A DNA stretch of 64,000 nucleotides from Eucalyptus grandis (taxonomy: Eukaryota; Streptophyta; Magnoliopsida; Myrtales; Myrtaceae). Made by a program: the position numbers and the translations under genes. This document shows positions 11,422 through 26,400 of the stretch, piece by piece. The notes beneath the pieces were generated by a model. The model was not told the DNA's origin and searched no databases. It saw only the letters and a program-made list of their open reading frames with translations. Location: the NCBI RefSeq assembly GCF_016545825.1, contig NC_052619.1, positions 5,099,501-5,163,500 of the forward strand, read 5' to 3'. Numbering within the stretch: position 1 is the first letter of the stretch; the number at the start of each line of letters is the position of its first letter.

Positions 11422-14400
11422 TCAGTCAAATATCTCCTGGGCTTCAATTATACTGTGCTGACTGATAGTGTGACTCGAGAAGTTAAAAACAATAATAGAC
11501 AATATGATGAATTAGAAGAGATATGAATCGACAAATTCAAAAGCTTACTGATCATCCTTTGAGACACGATAATATCTCTCTGCATGCTGTCGTTGACCGA
11601 TAAGTTGCGCAAACCGTTCATCATGTGTGATGACTATCAGCTGAAAATTCTCCTGTCCCTTCCTGTCCTCCATAATTCTGGAGAAGTCGAACAAAGGAAA
11701 ATGAGTGATTGCAAGTTGTGGTCCAGTTACCCCTACATTATTGCTATTTACACTCATCCATTTTCATCAAAATAGAGAAGTGAAAATAAGTAATACCTCA
11801 CAAGAGCTGCTGCAAGACTTTCAGCGTTAGGACCATCCAAATTGGTAGTTGGTTCATCAAGTGCTAGAATTCCACAGTTGAGGCAAAAGGTCTCAGCTAA
11901 AGCCAAGCGAATGATAAGCGAAGCAAGAACCTGAAACCAATTATTAGCTGTAGATTTTCTCCTACACAAACAGCATGATGAAAGTAAACAAAGTGATCTC
12001 TTCTAAGTTGTGCACCTTCTGACCAGCACTACACCGTCCTCTCATTTCTAACTCAGTGTCGCCAGTTTGCATGAGAACCTGCATAATTGACAAAGTTTAC
12101 TGGTGAGATGTATATCATCTCACTGAACAGATTAAATTAATATCAATAAAAAAAGGTATGCATGCCTTGTAGCTGTATGATCGAGTCCCAGCACCTTCCG
12201 AGTCTGAATGTATTCTGATGTAGTCAATATCTTGTCCCCTATAAGTTTGTTGCCACAGTTCCCTTATGATTTTATTTATTTCTTCCATTTTCATAGTGTG
12301 GAATCGCATAAGAGCTCTGCCAAAGAAAAGTATCACTGGTCCGCAGTAAAGAAGCCATTTGTAAAGACAAGCAAGGTCAACTTTCAGCCTTTGCAACCAT
12401 CATCACAAAAGAATGTCCATAGAGAAAGGTTCCTTGGCTAGGGAAAAGAGGACAGAGCGATGAAGCACCTCAAATTCACAAAAATGATGTAAACAGAAGG
12501 CAGGGGATCAAGAAGGAAGATGTCACAAATGATGCTACGCGAACATTTGGATCTCCTTTTGCGCATGTAAAGATAACGCCATAAATAGAACCCAAAAGAA
12601 CAAAGAAGCAATCATGGAGTGCCCTCTTTCTCAAGAATATCAAGAAGAGAACAAACACAATCCCAGATGCTCACTAGCTACAACTGAATATAATATCTAG
12701 GGAAGCTTCTATTCTACCCAAGCATGTTTTCTCCAGCAAAGTTGGGCAAATAGGTCATGTCACATATAAATAAAACTCACTCGATTAAGTGCGTCAGATT
12801 AAGAAGAAGTTCAATGAGAACTAGTCATTTTCACTCGCTTGAAGCCACAGGAAGGCAGTGCTCATAAGAGCACCAAACAATTAACAACAAAAGTTGATCA
12901 ATGAGTCAATGTACCTGATAGCGAATAGTGAGGATAGAGAAAATGGGCACACATGCAGCAGTGATAAAATACGGTTGGACAATCTAAGTGCATTTGGAAG
13001 ATTGTGGCGATATGCTGGGGAAGAGGTCAAAAATAAAGATTAAGGATTTGAAGAAAGGCGCTCTTAAATCTGAGAGACCTCCTCTCTTTTGCAAATGAGC
13101 TCTTATGCATGAGTGTTTGCACCCTCCTGATGCCACTTCTATAAATATTTTGGCTCTGAAAAAGAAAAATTGTTGCCATCCTCTTCAGCATAGGGAATGT
13201 TGCATCGACAGAAAATCACAAGGAAATACTGCACAAACATTACACAACTGTCAAGGGGCTCCACCTCCCCAACCATCAAATCAGCTATTCTTTGAATGAC
13301 CCCAGTAAAGAGTCAGATTTCTTCACCCATCTTGGATTAATATCTCTTGGTTTTCCATCTTCTTTGCTTTTCTATCCTTTTTCTACCATTTTATCTTCCA
13401 GTGTTCTTTCGGGTGCTAAAAATTCACTTAAGAAAATAAACTTATGGTTGTATAACCTCAGTAGAGTGCCTTTCTTTACCACATTCAAATTTTTTCCCCG
13501 TTAAAATCCTTAGTAATTGATTAAAACGGCCCCCAGTGGGTGACATATGTTGGCAAGAGGGAAAAAAAATAGCTCAGAGCCCAAAGAAAAACTCATTAAA
13601 GAGAGTGAGAGAGACAGAGAAAAAGTGACTCTACAATATCTACAAAGCATTCACATCGATGAAGATCCTTCCACTGTGCCAGACGTTTCAAGTTTCAAAC
13701 CATTAACCCATATAGACAGACATCCAAATGACTCTGTTCCCTCAAATTCCCTTCTGTTCCACATCTCCAAACTAACTTCATAGCAACAAACTAACCGATA
13801 CCAAACTCTACTTCAGATTTTGTATTTATAGTTCCTGAGCACACAAACACAAGGAGAAAAGGCAACATCTGAAACACTAAAGTTTAAAAGGAAATGGAGT
13901 ACATATTTGGAGAGCTCACTTGTCAAGGGCATTGTAGTATCTGTCCAGATCCTTGTTTGCCATCTCCGTGGTCTGCCAGAAATTGGTTCATTTATTATCC
14001 AGTTGAGAAATATAAAGGAGGACACCAACTACTACTCATAAACATTTTACCTTGAGCTGTATTAACTGGTCAAAATATCGTTTGTCAATGTTTTGTACTG
14101 GGCTTGCTTAAGATCTAATTTATTCTTAGAAATGTTGCTCTGGTAGACAGACATCGTTCCTTGACACCTGTTTAGCTGTGGCGAGAAGAAAAATGAGAAA
14201 CTAAATAGTGGAACCATAGACAATACGGATAAAAATATATACCCATCATACCATATACATACACAAATTAAGTATGAGAATAATACAAGGAAAGACAGTT
14301 GGTAAAGCAGTGGCTCAAGAGTACTGTTGTCCCCCCATAAACAAGGATAGCCTATCAAACAAAAGAAAAGAACAACGACGCCCTTTAACTGCAAACATAC

Positions 14401-17400
14401 TTTAACACCAAGCTAATGTGAGATATGGGAACAATACTGCACATCTCTGATAAAGAAACACATTGTATGATAGATTGACCAGACCAAAACAACCATATAG
14501 CACCATAAGTTCATATATTCCCCTTTAATACCAAATTTCATGTAGCAAGCAAATACTCATCACTATTGGTTTTGACTTCTATGATTATGATGAAGCCCAC
14601 CTCATTAGGCAAACCCCAGGGCTAAAAATATCTGCAACCACATGGATCAGATGAGACACAAAACGAAAACCAGGTGGGTGGCCCAAGAAAGAAGAGTTTT
14701 ATCGCAAGTAGAATACCTCAGAAAGTAGCCTCTCTCTTTCTTGTGAAAGTTTCCCAAGTTCAGCTTCAATGGTAGAAATGCCACCAATTTTGAGTATTCT
14801 GTCCTCTAGAGATTCAATTTCACGGGTAAGGTCATCTACTTCAGATTTTGTCTTTCGGTAGTTTAGGTTATCCTCGATGTTTCTTCTAAGTTGATCCTGA
14901 TTCCTCATCAAGTCCTTACTTTTGTTAAGTTCTTCTGAAATTTCTCGTTTCCTCTGATCACAACCTTGAAGCTGAGATTCTGATGCAGCTTGCTTTTCTT
15001 GCAGCTCTTTCAACCTCTCTCCTTTCTTGAGATCATGGTACCTAGTACAGCCAGTCTGAAGATTAAAAAACAGGTATTGGGTCCTCACAACTATCGCTAA
15101 ATTCAGAAGAACATACTCCTTGATTTTGGAAGATAATTTGAGTAGTGAATCCACTTCTTGATGATAGCTTCTTTTCTGTTCAGCCTGCTCGTCATACTCA
15201 TGATTAAGTTTAACCTTTAAATCATTGTACTCATTCAGAAGCCTATCTCTCTCTTTGGATATATGGCCAAGAGCGTCCGTCAAATGCTGAAATCAGCACA
15301 AAGAGGATAAATAGTCAACAAGAGGATAGATGGCAAATCATTCGTAAGAAAGCAGTGAATACATGAAAATATGCTTGAGCAGCAAGTTCAAGTCATGAAA
15401 ACCTGAACATTGAAAAGAGAAAGTACATAAATGTACAGTCAACAAAATTCTCCTGAGCAGAGACACAAAAGGAATCCAATGAAGAATTCAGAAATTATGA
15501 CAAGCAGCTAGCCAAAAGAGAGCAGAGTGGATGATCTATCATTTACACAAACTACCCCTCTATTTATTGTATTCACAAGAAAAGCGAAAAGTACTTGGAG
15601 CTCATTTTGACCAAATTTCCATCATCTTTCTTTGGCTGAGTGGCATGTATTTCCATGGCACTGATTTTTCCAATTATGAAACGACACGCACGGCACCCAG
15701 TATCAACCATTCCATAATCAATCTTCTCATTTACGGTCAGCATCTTCAGGAATCTTCCTTGAGTGAATATATTTTTTTGACTTTTCAAGTAATTAACAAT
15801 TATTTTATGCATAAAAATGGGTAAGGCCATTTTATTCTTCACGTGCAGGATTACATCCCTTATGAATTACAACCCTTAAAGGGATTATCATTCAGGATTT
15901 GACAGCGGACTTAGAAAGCCACCTTCCGCTAGAGAGACTTCCTTATTGGGCACCGAGGAGATGACGATTTGTGTATGCAAAAGACCTTGAAGCTAAAAGC
16001 AGCTCAATTACAAGAAACAATCAACTGTAATTGTAGAATTCACTCCATCAGTCTACTTCAGTGTTATATGATTTAACTAGATCTTGGATAAAAGAAAATA
16101 CTATAAGTAGACAACCTTCTCATCGAGGTCAAGCTGATTTCTCTCCTCCCACAATCGCTCTAGCTCCTCTTCCGCCTTTTTGACATCACGGAGCGTATTT
16201 GCTGCTGCTACTTTCTCCTCCCTCAGAGTATGCCAGCGAATTTGGATGTTGGATAAATCATTCTCCATATACCTTTGCTCATCCCTGAGCTTCTCCAATT
16301 CATTGTGCAAATTATCCCTAGAGAGAAGGAGGTTGAGTTTTGATGTTAGGACAATAAGCTCAAATCAAATATGACAGAAAGCTTTCTATAACCAAACAAT
16401 CAAGTCAAGTTGGCGAAGAGAGAATAATCAGACTTCCGCAGCCCAATTTCTCCAGACAACTGGTGTATTAAGTTTGGGATCTCATGCATTTGTCAGGACA
16501 AGAAAGGAAAAGAAGCAGAAGGAGAATTAAAATAAAACAAATAGCTGAAGGCCGTGTACTTTGTGCTCTGCAAAGCATTCAGCTCCAATTGGATCTCTTC
16601 CATAGTTCTCACACCTTGTCCCCGGAAATCAAGCTTATATTCCAAATCATCAACCTGCTTCTGCAAACTCTGGATCTCTTGGAAAAGTCGGTCAGCCGTA
16701 TCAACAGGCTGCAGCAAGGCCTCAACGGACTCTTTCTCCGCTTTTACTTGAGCCAAAACCCCTAGTACCTGTATTTGCAAAGTATTTTTACGCCAATACT
16801 CAATAATTACGCAGAGTTAATCATCAAGATTGGAGGCTGGAAATAAATAGAGATAATTCTTTCAGTGTTCATCCAGAATCACAGTAAGAAGTAGATTTCT
16901 GTATGCTTCTTGAAAAATGAGGTGGTGCAGATATTCTTCTCAAGTAAGTGGTTCTAAGATCTTCAAACAGAAGGGGTTACTTGGAGTATTTCTTTCCAAG
17001 CATGCTGCTTAAATTGCAAATGGGAAGATTCCACACCTGGATCTCTAATTGCAAAAAGAGGATCAAAACTAACCTCAAGCAGAGGAACTTCAGTATAGGT
17101 CCTACTGCCTTAATATTCTGCTAAGAAGCAGGGAATAAATGATTTCCCCACAAACATGATTTGGATCTGTGTAAGGGATATTTTTCTCTTGGCAGTCAGT
17201 AATGGAAGCATCCTAAGAATACCAATGTCATGTCTGTGTAATTTATAAATATTATACCAAATTTTTCGTACTCTCATGCCCAGGGTAGAGGCAATACCAT
17301 TATTGATTCACTAACCACTTACAGAGATGCTTAGCTAAGTAGTAACACAACCCCTTTGTTACAACGAATGACACCTGCTTATGTATTTATGTAAGGTTAT

Positions 17401-20400
17401 ATAGTAATCATAAGATTTATACTTATAGGGGCTATACAGATTACACTTGGCAGTAAGCATAGGACAAGAAGTCCATTAATAGGCACCTAGTATCAATGTC
17501 CTATGGATTTTAGACTACAGGAAAAGCACTCAAGAAAATCACATCCTAAGTACATGCAAGCTTAGATAACCAAGAAGTGACAGAAAGACAAACAGATCAA
17601 AATAAATTGCATTTTCACTTTACTAATACACCAAGCAGTGTCAGCACTTAAATGAGACCCTATCAAAGCTGGTCCAGGAACTCAAATCCTCTATCAATAC
17701 AACAAGAAAAACGAAGACTGCTCTGGCATCAAACCATACTAGATGCAGACCAAACACATATAGCTCTCCATTGAGTTGTCTTATGTGATTATGAGAACAA
17801 CAACAACCAAATAAGAACTCTAATAAAGCAGTTCTTTTCCTACCAATTAATCAGCTATTTTCAGGAATAGTAGAATATATCTCTAGTACTCATAAGTCAA
17901 AAGGCAGGAAAGAGGATATATTAATGGACTTATCTAGCATGCATAGGATAGGAGGCATCAACAATGGTAAGCTATGCGACTTTTTAAACCTAATGTACCA
18001 AGAAATATCATCATGTCTAGCATAAAAGTAGTGAACAAGTACATTATCCTTCTGTGACAACCCACTAGAGAAAATTGGATACAAAATCTCATGCAGGAAA
18101 AAAAGAAAAACCATTTCAAAAATGATGTAAGGAGTCCTGAAGCCAATCATCTTCGCCAAAATGAAAACATTATAAAGCTTATGGATAGAGGAGAGATAAT
18201 TACATCATCAAGGGCCTGGGACTTTTGATCCAATTCTTTAGTAAACTCATCCAAACTTTTTTCTGTGTGAGGGATCGTTTCCTTTTTAATTTTAGTATAT
18301 TCTTCGTACACCACACGAAGCTTGTCCATTTGCTGAAAAAATGAGTCAGCATTTGAGGATTCCACAGCCAGCACCTTCATGTGTTCGGCAGAACTAGCAG
18401 CCTTCACTCGTTGCTGTAATTTCCAAATGCCAACAGAGTCAAAAGCATCAAGGCAATAAAATACCGGAAAGAGAAAAGTCTGAGTAACAAATTCATGGAT
18501 AAGCAGCTTGAAAGCATTGCAAGAGATATACCAACCTTCTTGACGAAATCATCCTCTTCTTCTGCAGAGAAAGGACGCTCACAGCAAGGACAGACATGAT
18601 GAGCACGGGCAACTCTTTCAAAAGGATCAAACATTTGCCTCATACCATCAGCAATATTATATTTACTGCAGACAGCATGTAATGGTTGTTAGCTCTATCC
18701 TCACCAGAACACTAGCTTATATATGATCTTGACTCCAAAATTGATGACCTTTTCTGGACATCCCTTTTCTCCTTCGCTGACTCCAATACTCTAAGATAAA
18801 CATCAATATCAGAAGATTGCTGATTCAACGACAGCAGCTTGGACTCTATAAATCTCTTCCGTGCTGCAATAAATTGAACAGGAAAATCCTCATGTAATGC
18901 AACTTGGTTCAAATGCCCAAAAAAGAAAAAGGAAAATCATCAGGAACTACTTTCATATCTAGCATATTCACCACAAAGAGAACTTCAGTTCTTTTTTCTC
19001 CATCCTTCAAGATAGAGTCCATAATTTGATTTAGTTTGTCTAAACAACTATTATAACAACTTGATCAATCTGAAATACTTCCCGTCAATTTTTATCACTT
19101 AAATAAGTTCCATTAACTCATAAAGCCATGTCAGGATGACCACCATCACATCCTAAAATTTCGAAGTCATTATGAAGTTTCAGCATCTTACTTATTTCAA
19201 TCCAGTGGAAAGACCAACTTATGGGTCTGCCTGTAGACCAAATAACATTGAACCTGGAAATGTCAGAGCTATTCTATCCTATGTGATTTCCAGGGCCCTA
19301 AGCATTGGATATTATCCTAGGAATGGCTACCTACACTCCAAAAAATCAAACCAGCAAGGAGAACATTCAAGCGAATGTCAACTTTAGTTGAGCATAATAA
19401 GTCCCCATCTATCATTACATAGCGAAAAGAGTTCCTACCTTTCAAATTTTTACAATTACACTCCCAAAAATCAGACGAGCACAGCCAATGTTCAAACATA
19501 TGTCAACTTTTTTTATTTTTTTCGCCACAAAGCATATGTCAACTTCAATTAAGCAAAATGAGTCCCTACATGATAACAGATTATAAGAATAGAAAGATTT
19601 CCTACATTCCGAATCCTTGCGAAGTTTAGACAAGCTATCATTAGCTTCTTGTATTTTCATCTGCAACATATTCACTTCCTTCTCAGCTTCACGGCATTTC
19701 GAGCCCAAGTCATCAAATTCCAAATTAATAGCCCTGCAACAGGAACATCAACCTTAGGGATGACAAGAACAACAGCAACCAAGCAACAAACCAACTATTT
19801 ATACTGGGTTCCACTACATGGATCCCTCCTATACCATCTCAATAGCTAAACAACAACACTTTCTAGAACACTTCCATACCATGAGCTAGCCCCATAATGG
19901 TCCTGCTTTGTAATGTATGATGATAAAGTTTGAAAACACATGTTTCAGCAATAAATAAGACAACAAAAGAAAGCGAAGGTTTTTATCAAATATTTTCCAC
20001 CGAAAATTTGCATTGCGCATCCCCTTTCCATAATGTGTCATTCAAACTCTGTTAGTTTCGATTCTCCAGATAACTCATTTATGCAAGAAGGATAATTTCA
20101 CATTAATGCACAATAAAGAAACAGTAAACACTAGCATGCTCAAGGAATTGCATCCTTCAATTGACAGTTCAAAGAAAGGTTGATTTACTGACACAGTGGA
20201 AATCCAGAGGTAGAGAAACGCATAATTTTACAGAGAAAATGGTTTGGTGCTTAAAATTTTCCAGCAAGATTTTTCACCAGTAAGCACGATCATTCAGATA
20301 GGAATTTTATTCACAACACAGTCGACATCTAAGCATATGTTCTCAAAAGTGGCTTGACCAAACAGTTGCTCCATTGTGAGCAAGAGGAACAAAAAAGCAT

Positions 20401-23400
20401 AATAAGTAAATTCTTAATCAATCAATGTGGCCGTTGTACATGCTTATAATCATTGACACACAAATACATAACATAAAACTACCTCAAAGCTTGAGTCATT
20501 TCCTTCTTCAAATCCTTGTCAGGTGGAAGCCTCCCTTTCAGGACTCCTCTAAATTTATCCTTGCAATCATCAATTCTGAAACAAAAAGGATGCTCAAAGT
20601 AAAGCTTCAACTCATAAGTAATCACACTAAACTGCAAAGAGCACATAAATGCACAATGAGAAAGAAAGAAGTTAAACTGAGGAAGAATATCCTACTTACA
20701 TCTTTCTGTGTTTCTTTTTGTGATTCTCTAGCTCAGCTTTCTTCAAAGCAAGTTTTACTCTGTCCTCTGAATCGCCTGCCATAATATCTTTCTCTCGATT
20801 AAGCGCCTTAATTTTTTGCTCATTGCTGTAAATCTCACTCTGCTTCTGCCGTATGTTAGATTCAAATTCTCTTCCAGCAAGCTGGTTTGTTTTCCTCTCA
20901 ACCTCAATTCGCTGCACATACGAGAGAGAGAGAGAGATTAGATCTGTGTATCATGCCTCCAACATGCATGGACCCACAAGAAGAGCTAAGCATCACTATG
21001 TTACCATGCTCTGCTCCCTCTCATCTATATGAGATAGATCGACATTAGATATTTGAAGTTCGAATGAGTCACGCTCATCTTCCTTCTCTTTGATGCGCTT
21101 CAAAAGGCCACTCTGCATAGGATAGAAGTTCAAATGCCCTGGAAAAAATAGAAGAGCGATCTGAATATTGAAAAACCACAACAAAGCATGTCTTCTAAAC
21201 CTTGATCTCTGCCTTTGCCTGAATCTGAGCATCACTATTTTTCCACCGATCATTTGCATCCATGTACTGATCCCACGAAGCCTTAAGTTCCATCTCATTT
21301 GATTTCTGCAAGACAATTTTCCTTGTCAGAGCTTTTTTTTTTCCTTTAAAATAGGTAAACAGAACAACTGCCTTCAGAAAACAAAAGGGATTTCTTCTTT
21401 TGCAGACATTGCTTCTCAATAAACTAGAAGCCAGCTACTTTAAGTTATTTTCAAAGTAGTATTTTAGCAGTTCATTGTGTGTAGATTATAACTGATGAAT
21501 TAAGCACATGAAGATGAACGTATGGCCCTTAAAAATTCACTTTTGGACAGAAACAGTCATAGACCATGGAATAAGAAGGCCACCTTTTTATCTTGTAAAT
21601 CCTGCTCAAGATCCAATAGCCTTGATTTCACTCGATTTGTAAAGTTCAAGGCAACATCATTGTCAAATGGAGTACTTGGAAGAGACCCCAAATTGTGCCG
21701 TGAAAAAAGCTTTTGAATGGTGGAATCTCTTTCGCTTTTCAAAGAATTATGAGCCTGAAATAAGAGTTAAAGGAGTTAATATGAAACAGTACTACAACAT
21801 TCCCAACTGTAAAAAACAGAAAGCTGCATCACTTAGTTAACTCTACCTCAGCTTCAGTTTGCAGTTTGCTTATTTCCCATATGGACTCATTGATCGTCTT
21901 CTTAAGGAAAGAACTTTTTGTCTCCGTGTCATTCATTTCCCTCTCTAACTTGCCAATTTTCGATTCCAAGAGGGCAATTCTTTGATCGAACTTGGTTTTC
22001 CATTCTATCAACTCCTCGTCCGTATCTAGTTTTGCAAGATAAACCAAAAAAAAAAAGGCATACTGTTTCTTAAAGCATCATCCTATCTGAAAAACATCTG
22101 AAAAGAAAAGATGATGCTTGTGAAAGTAAAAGCGACAGATTTAAGACTAAATGGTTGGGGGTTTTCAGTGTGGCCCATTCTAATGAACAGGGTGTGACCT
22201 TTTACAAGTGCCACTGTATGTGACAAGAACTCCTCAATTCCTCTCAAGCTGAAGCATGCATTTCATATATTCCCAGCATATTAAAAGAAGGTAATTCCAA
22301 TGAAGACTACAAGGATATTAGTAAATATATCAGCAAGTTGATCACTTGAGTTCATAAAGGCTGTTGCAGTTTCACCAGAAACCAGCTTTCCTCTAATAAA
22401 GCGGCAGTCAATCTCAGTGTGCTTAATTATCCCATTATATATTGGATCTGAAGCTCTATGCAGCATAGCTTGAATATCACAACATAATAGCATAGCATCT
22501 GCCTTCCTAAGGAGCTCCTCAACTAAATGTCTCAACTACATAATTGCAAAGGTAACTAAAGACGGCTCTATATTTTTTCTCCTCCAATGACCTTTGTGTG
22601 ACTATTTACAAACCAGTCTGGCTTTTAATCATTAACAGTGGCTCTTGATGAACCAGTCTGACTATAAATAATGTTTAATATTATAAATAGTTAGAAGTGA
22701 GCTACTTCCCATTGAATATATGCTTAATGCAGACAATAATCAGCAATGCCAAGCAGTTAATTCCCAGCGTAAGAGAGGAGGTACAGGGAAACCTTAAATA
22801 AAGCAGATGATTTGTTAAATTGATATATAAATACCTTCGTTCTCCTCAGCAAGAGATGCATACTGCTTCTGCTGCTCCTTAAACAAAGTTCCTCTTTCAG
22901 CAGTTTTTGTCGCTATCTGTTCCTGTAGTTTCCTCAAATCTTTCAGCGTTATTTCTGTATGATGAATTTTAGCATCCACAGTTTGAATACTTTCTTCCAA
23001 ATCATGCAATTGACTCTTCAAAGAATCTGTTTTATCTTGATCTTGAGAAATGCTTTCACGTAGCTGTAAAAGAAATACATATGTCAAATAAAGTGTAAAC
23101 TTGATCTTGAGAAATGCTTTTGCGTAGCTGTAAAAGAAATACGTATGTCAAATAAAGTGTAAACTTGATCTCGAGAAATGCTTTCGCGTTGCTGTAAAAG
23201 ACATAAGTATGTCAAATAATGTGTAAATGCAGCACAGAAGATAGCAGGAACTAAAGCACCTAGCTAAGAATATGAGCTTTCACTTAACTGTTACAAATTC
23301 AAAAAGTGATGATTTCTCAAAGAACAGAAAAAATAAAGGAAAGAATGAGCACAAGTTCCTTCTCTTCCTTCTCCTCTGAAAGCAAAGAATCTCCTCTTGG

Positions 23401-26400
23401 GGAAACTAATTGCAAAAAGCTGCAGGAGATTCACAACTATGTGCAATTCACAAACTACAAGAAGTGTATATAGTCAGACCATAACAAGTCTACATTATGA
23501 CGATGAGCAAGACTGAGTCCATTTTATGCCCATTATGCCAAGAATTCCAGATATAAAGCAAGTTATATGAGCAAACTTACTCAACCCTTGACTGCAACAA
23601 ACTAGCATACTATTATGCCTAAGAGATGTAAAATTTGTCAACACAAAAATTAGTTACCCAATTTCTACTTTATTATTGACAAAGCTACTCCTCACACTTC
23701 AAAATCAATAGTCTGAGTTCTCAAAGAATAGTGTTTACGCTGTGATTGGAAGATCGGACACATCATTATCGTCAGAGGATTAATTGCAACTCTTTAGTCC
23801 AGAAGAAGCAAAACTGTCCACTCCTCCCCTTTTCCAGGGTAAAGATAGTACAATAAAGTATCTTAATCTTATAGCACCATCAGGAATTGCATTGAAAACT
23901 TAAATAACACTGATACTACAATTATTTTTTTCAGTAACCAACTGTACTCAGATGCAGCAATATGACAGATTCAGATGATGGAATATAGCTTGCACGTGTC
24001 ACTATCATCAATAGACAGATACAAGATATAACCTTATATGCAGCATCTTTCAACGTCTGGAGATTTTCTAACTTCAACTTGTAAGTTTTTATCTCTTGTG
24101 CCTGATCTTTGTGAAGTTTCTTTATGGCTTCCAAGGCCTTTGTGTACCTGTTGCATAGTACATCAAAAGTTACATCTGCAATTCATATACTATATTCAGT
24201 AAAAGGAAAAGGAAAGGAGAGAAAATTTTCTACAGCAACGAAAACAGATTTCACATCAATCACAAGAATCCAGAATTAAATTTGATGTACAAATATTGCT
24301 GAAAGGACAAATGGGGGAAAAGACACAGAAAAGAAGTATGGTGATGTTCTTCTTATGTCTCACTAATAACTGCCAAAGAAAAACTAAAAAGATCATCAAA
24401 AAGAGAGTAGGAGATGCATAAAGCAAAATCTTCAGCTCCACAGCAGTAAATCTGACATGAAGCATATTCAAAGAATCCTATTCCTCTGTGCTCCTATATC
24501 GAAACAAAAGGACGTGATTAGTGGTCCAGTCACTCTATCTAATTTAGAGATTCCTAAGTCGATGCAGAGAATAGCAGGAACCACTCTTTTTATTTTCTCT
24601 CCCCTTATATTCACGGTCCATTCCCGTTAAAATCCTTGCTTTTAATAATATGCAAGGTAAACCATGAATTTTCTGGCATTAATAAACGGCTTCATAATTT
24701 ACTCAATCTCCTAACTGTGTCCAGCTTTAAGGTATCCAGAGAGATGAAATGAAACTGGACAAAAATAGGTTGAGTCCCTTTAAATTTAAGCCTCTCAGAC
24801 CAAACTAAGAACCTCTAGAACTATGATCAACAAAATTGAATTTTTGCTGAACACCACTGTGCTTATCCTTGAAGGTAGGGGGGGGGGACTTCCATGGAAA
24901 AAACTATAATAAAAAAATATCGGAGAGGATCAAAATATAGTGAGCAAAAAGAGTTCAATCAATGAAACTATCATCAATGCAGTTTCCCCAGAAATGAACA
25001 GAGATACTTCCAAACACAAGCATTGCTTCACTAATTAGATACAAGCACAAGCAAGGTGGGTCAATCCCCAGGCTGAAACCCAAAATTAGAAACGCTGCAG
25101 TCAATTTCAGGCTAAGTCATGAACCCACTACATGGGAGTAATAATAGGATACACAATCAAACCCAGTAGTAGTTGTTTTTTTCCTCATTGAATTAATTAA
25201 CGCATTTCCTAAGATGGTTCTTCCAAAAAATTTGCATGAGGAACACAATAGTAAAAGCTACAAGGGGAACCGGGTGTAAACGTAACAAAACAGTCAGCCA
25301 TAATTCAAGAAATTTAACTGAAAGAGGTGAAACAGCAAGACAGATGTCATGGACTAAGTCAGCACAAGCCCACACGTATATCGAACCACGCAAAACAAAT
25401 ATGTACAGTGAAAGATAATATGGTCAAGATGACAGTTTAATCAGTTATATTACCAAACAAGTCCAAAATTAAAAGTATGATAGTAGGAAGTACATAAGTG
25501 GAATCAGAAATACTTTGAGAGGTGCACAACTACTATAGTAGATCTGGCAATAGATGTAAGCTATACATATGCAGATATATTGCAGTATCTTATTCAATGT
25601 AGCAAATTAAAAAACATGTAAAAAGCGCAACCATGAAGGGCAAATCATCTGCGAGTGTCAGAAAAAAGTCAATGGCATGTTAATCCCTTGCTTTCCTTTC
25701 ATTACAGCATCGCAGGGAAGTGTCCTTTCATCAATGAGACAAAATGAGTACAATTAAAGCAAAACAGCAAGCAACATCAATCTTTACGCACATTTTCAAG
25801 AGCATACATTGTTAATTGAGAGGAAGCTACATAATAATTGAGTCAATGACACTATGGAAACGACACATCATCCACAATGCATTTGATGCAGAGCATATCA
25901 AGTACTGACTAGTCAAAGAATGACCACAGCATTGAGAAAGGCTTCTGACAAATAAAATAAAACATAGCTTTTCTACCAAAAATTTGGTGGACACAATGCA
26001 TGCACATGATTATAAAGCTTAATTATACTTGCAGAGAAGTTGCACAAATAGGCTGCCATATACCGAGTAGCAGAGAAGATATCATCAAACTTCTTTTTCA
26101 ATGTGGAAGGATCTTGCAATGGCCAATTCGCTTCGTCTTGATGAACGAATATAACATTTTCCAGAACAGCCTTTGACACACCCATCAGAGCAGGGATCTC
26201 CCTGTCCATATCAGCACATCTGTAGCTAAGGCAAACTTTCTGCAGCACGAGAACATGGGGCAATTTAAGCAAAAAGGATCGACAAGTGATAGATTGCAGC
26301 ACAAGCAACGTTTTTTAAAATTGATTGCCCTCAAGTTACATACTCCCATTGGAGTAACCAATAAGACACTGTACTTAAACCAATGAGCAAGAGAAGTGTT

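Noticed and set aside
14051..14175. Programmed ribosomal frameshifting as the explanation of the RAD50 frame change
   Set aside because: There is no known case in RAD50 and no slippery heptamer with a convincing structure; a simple missing base explains the data better.
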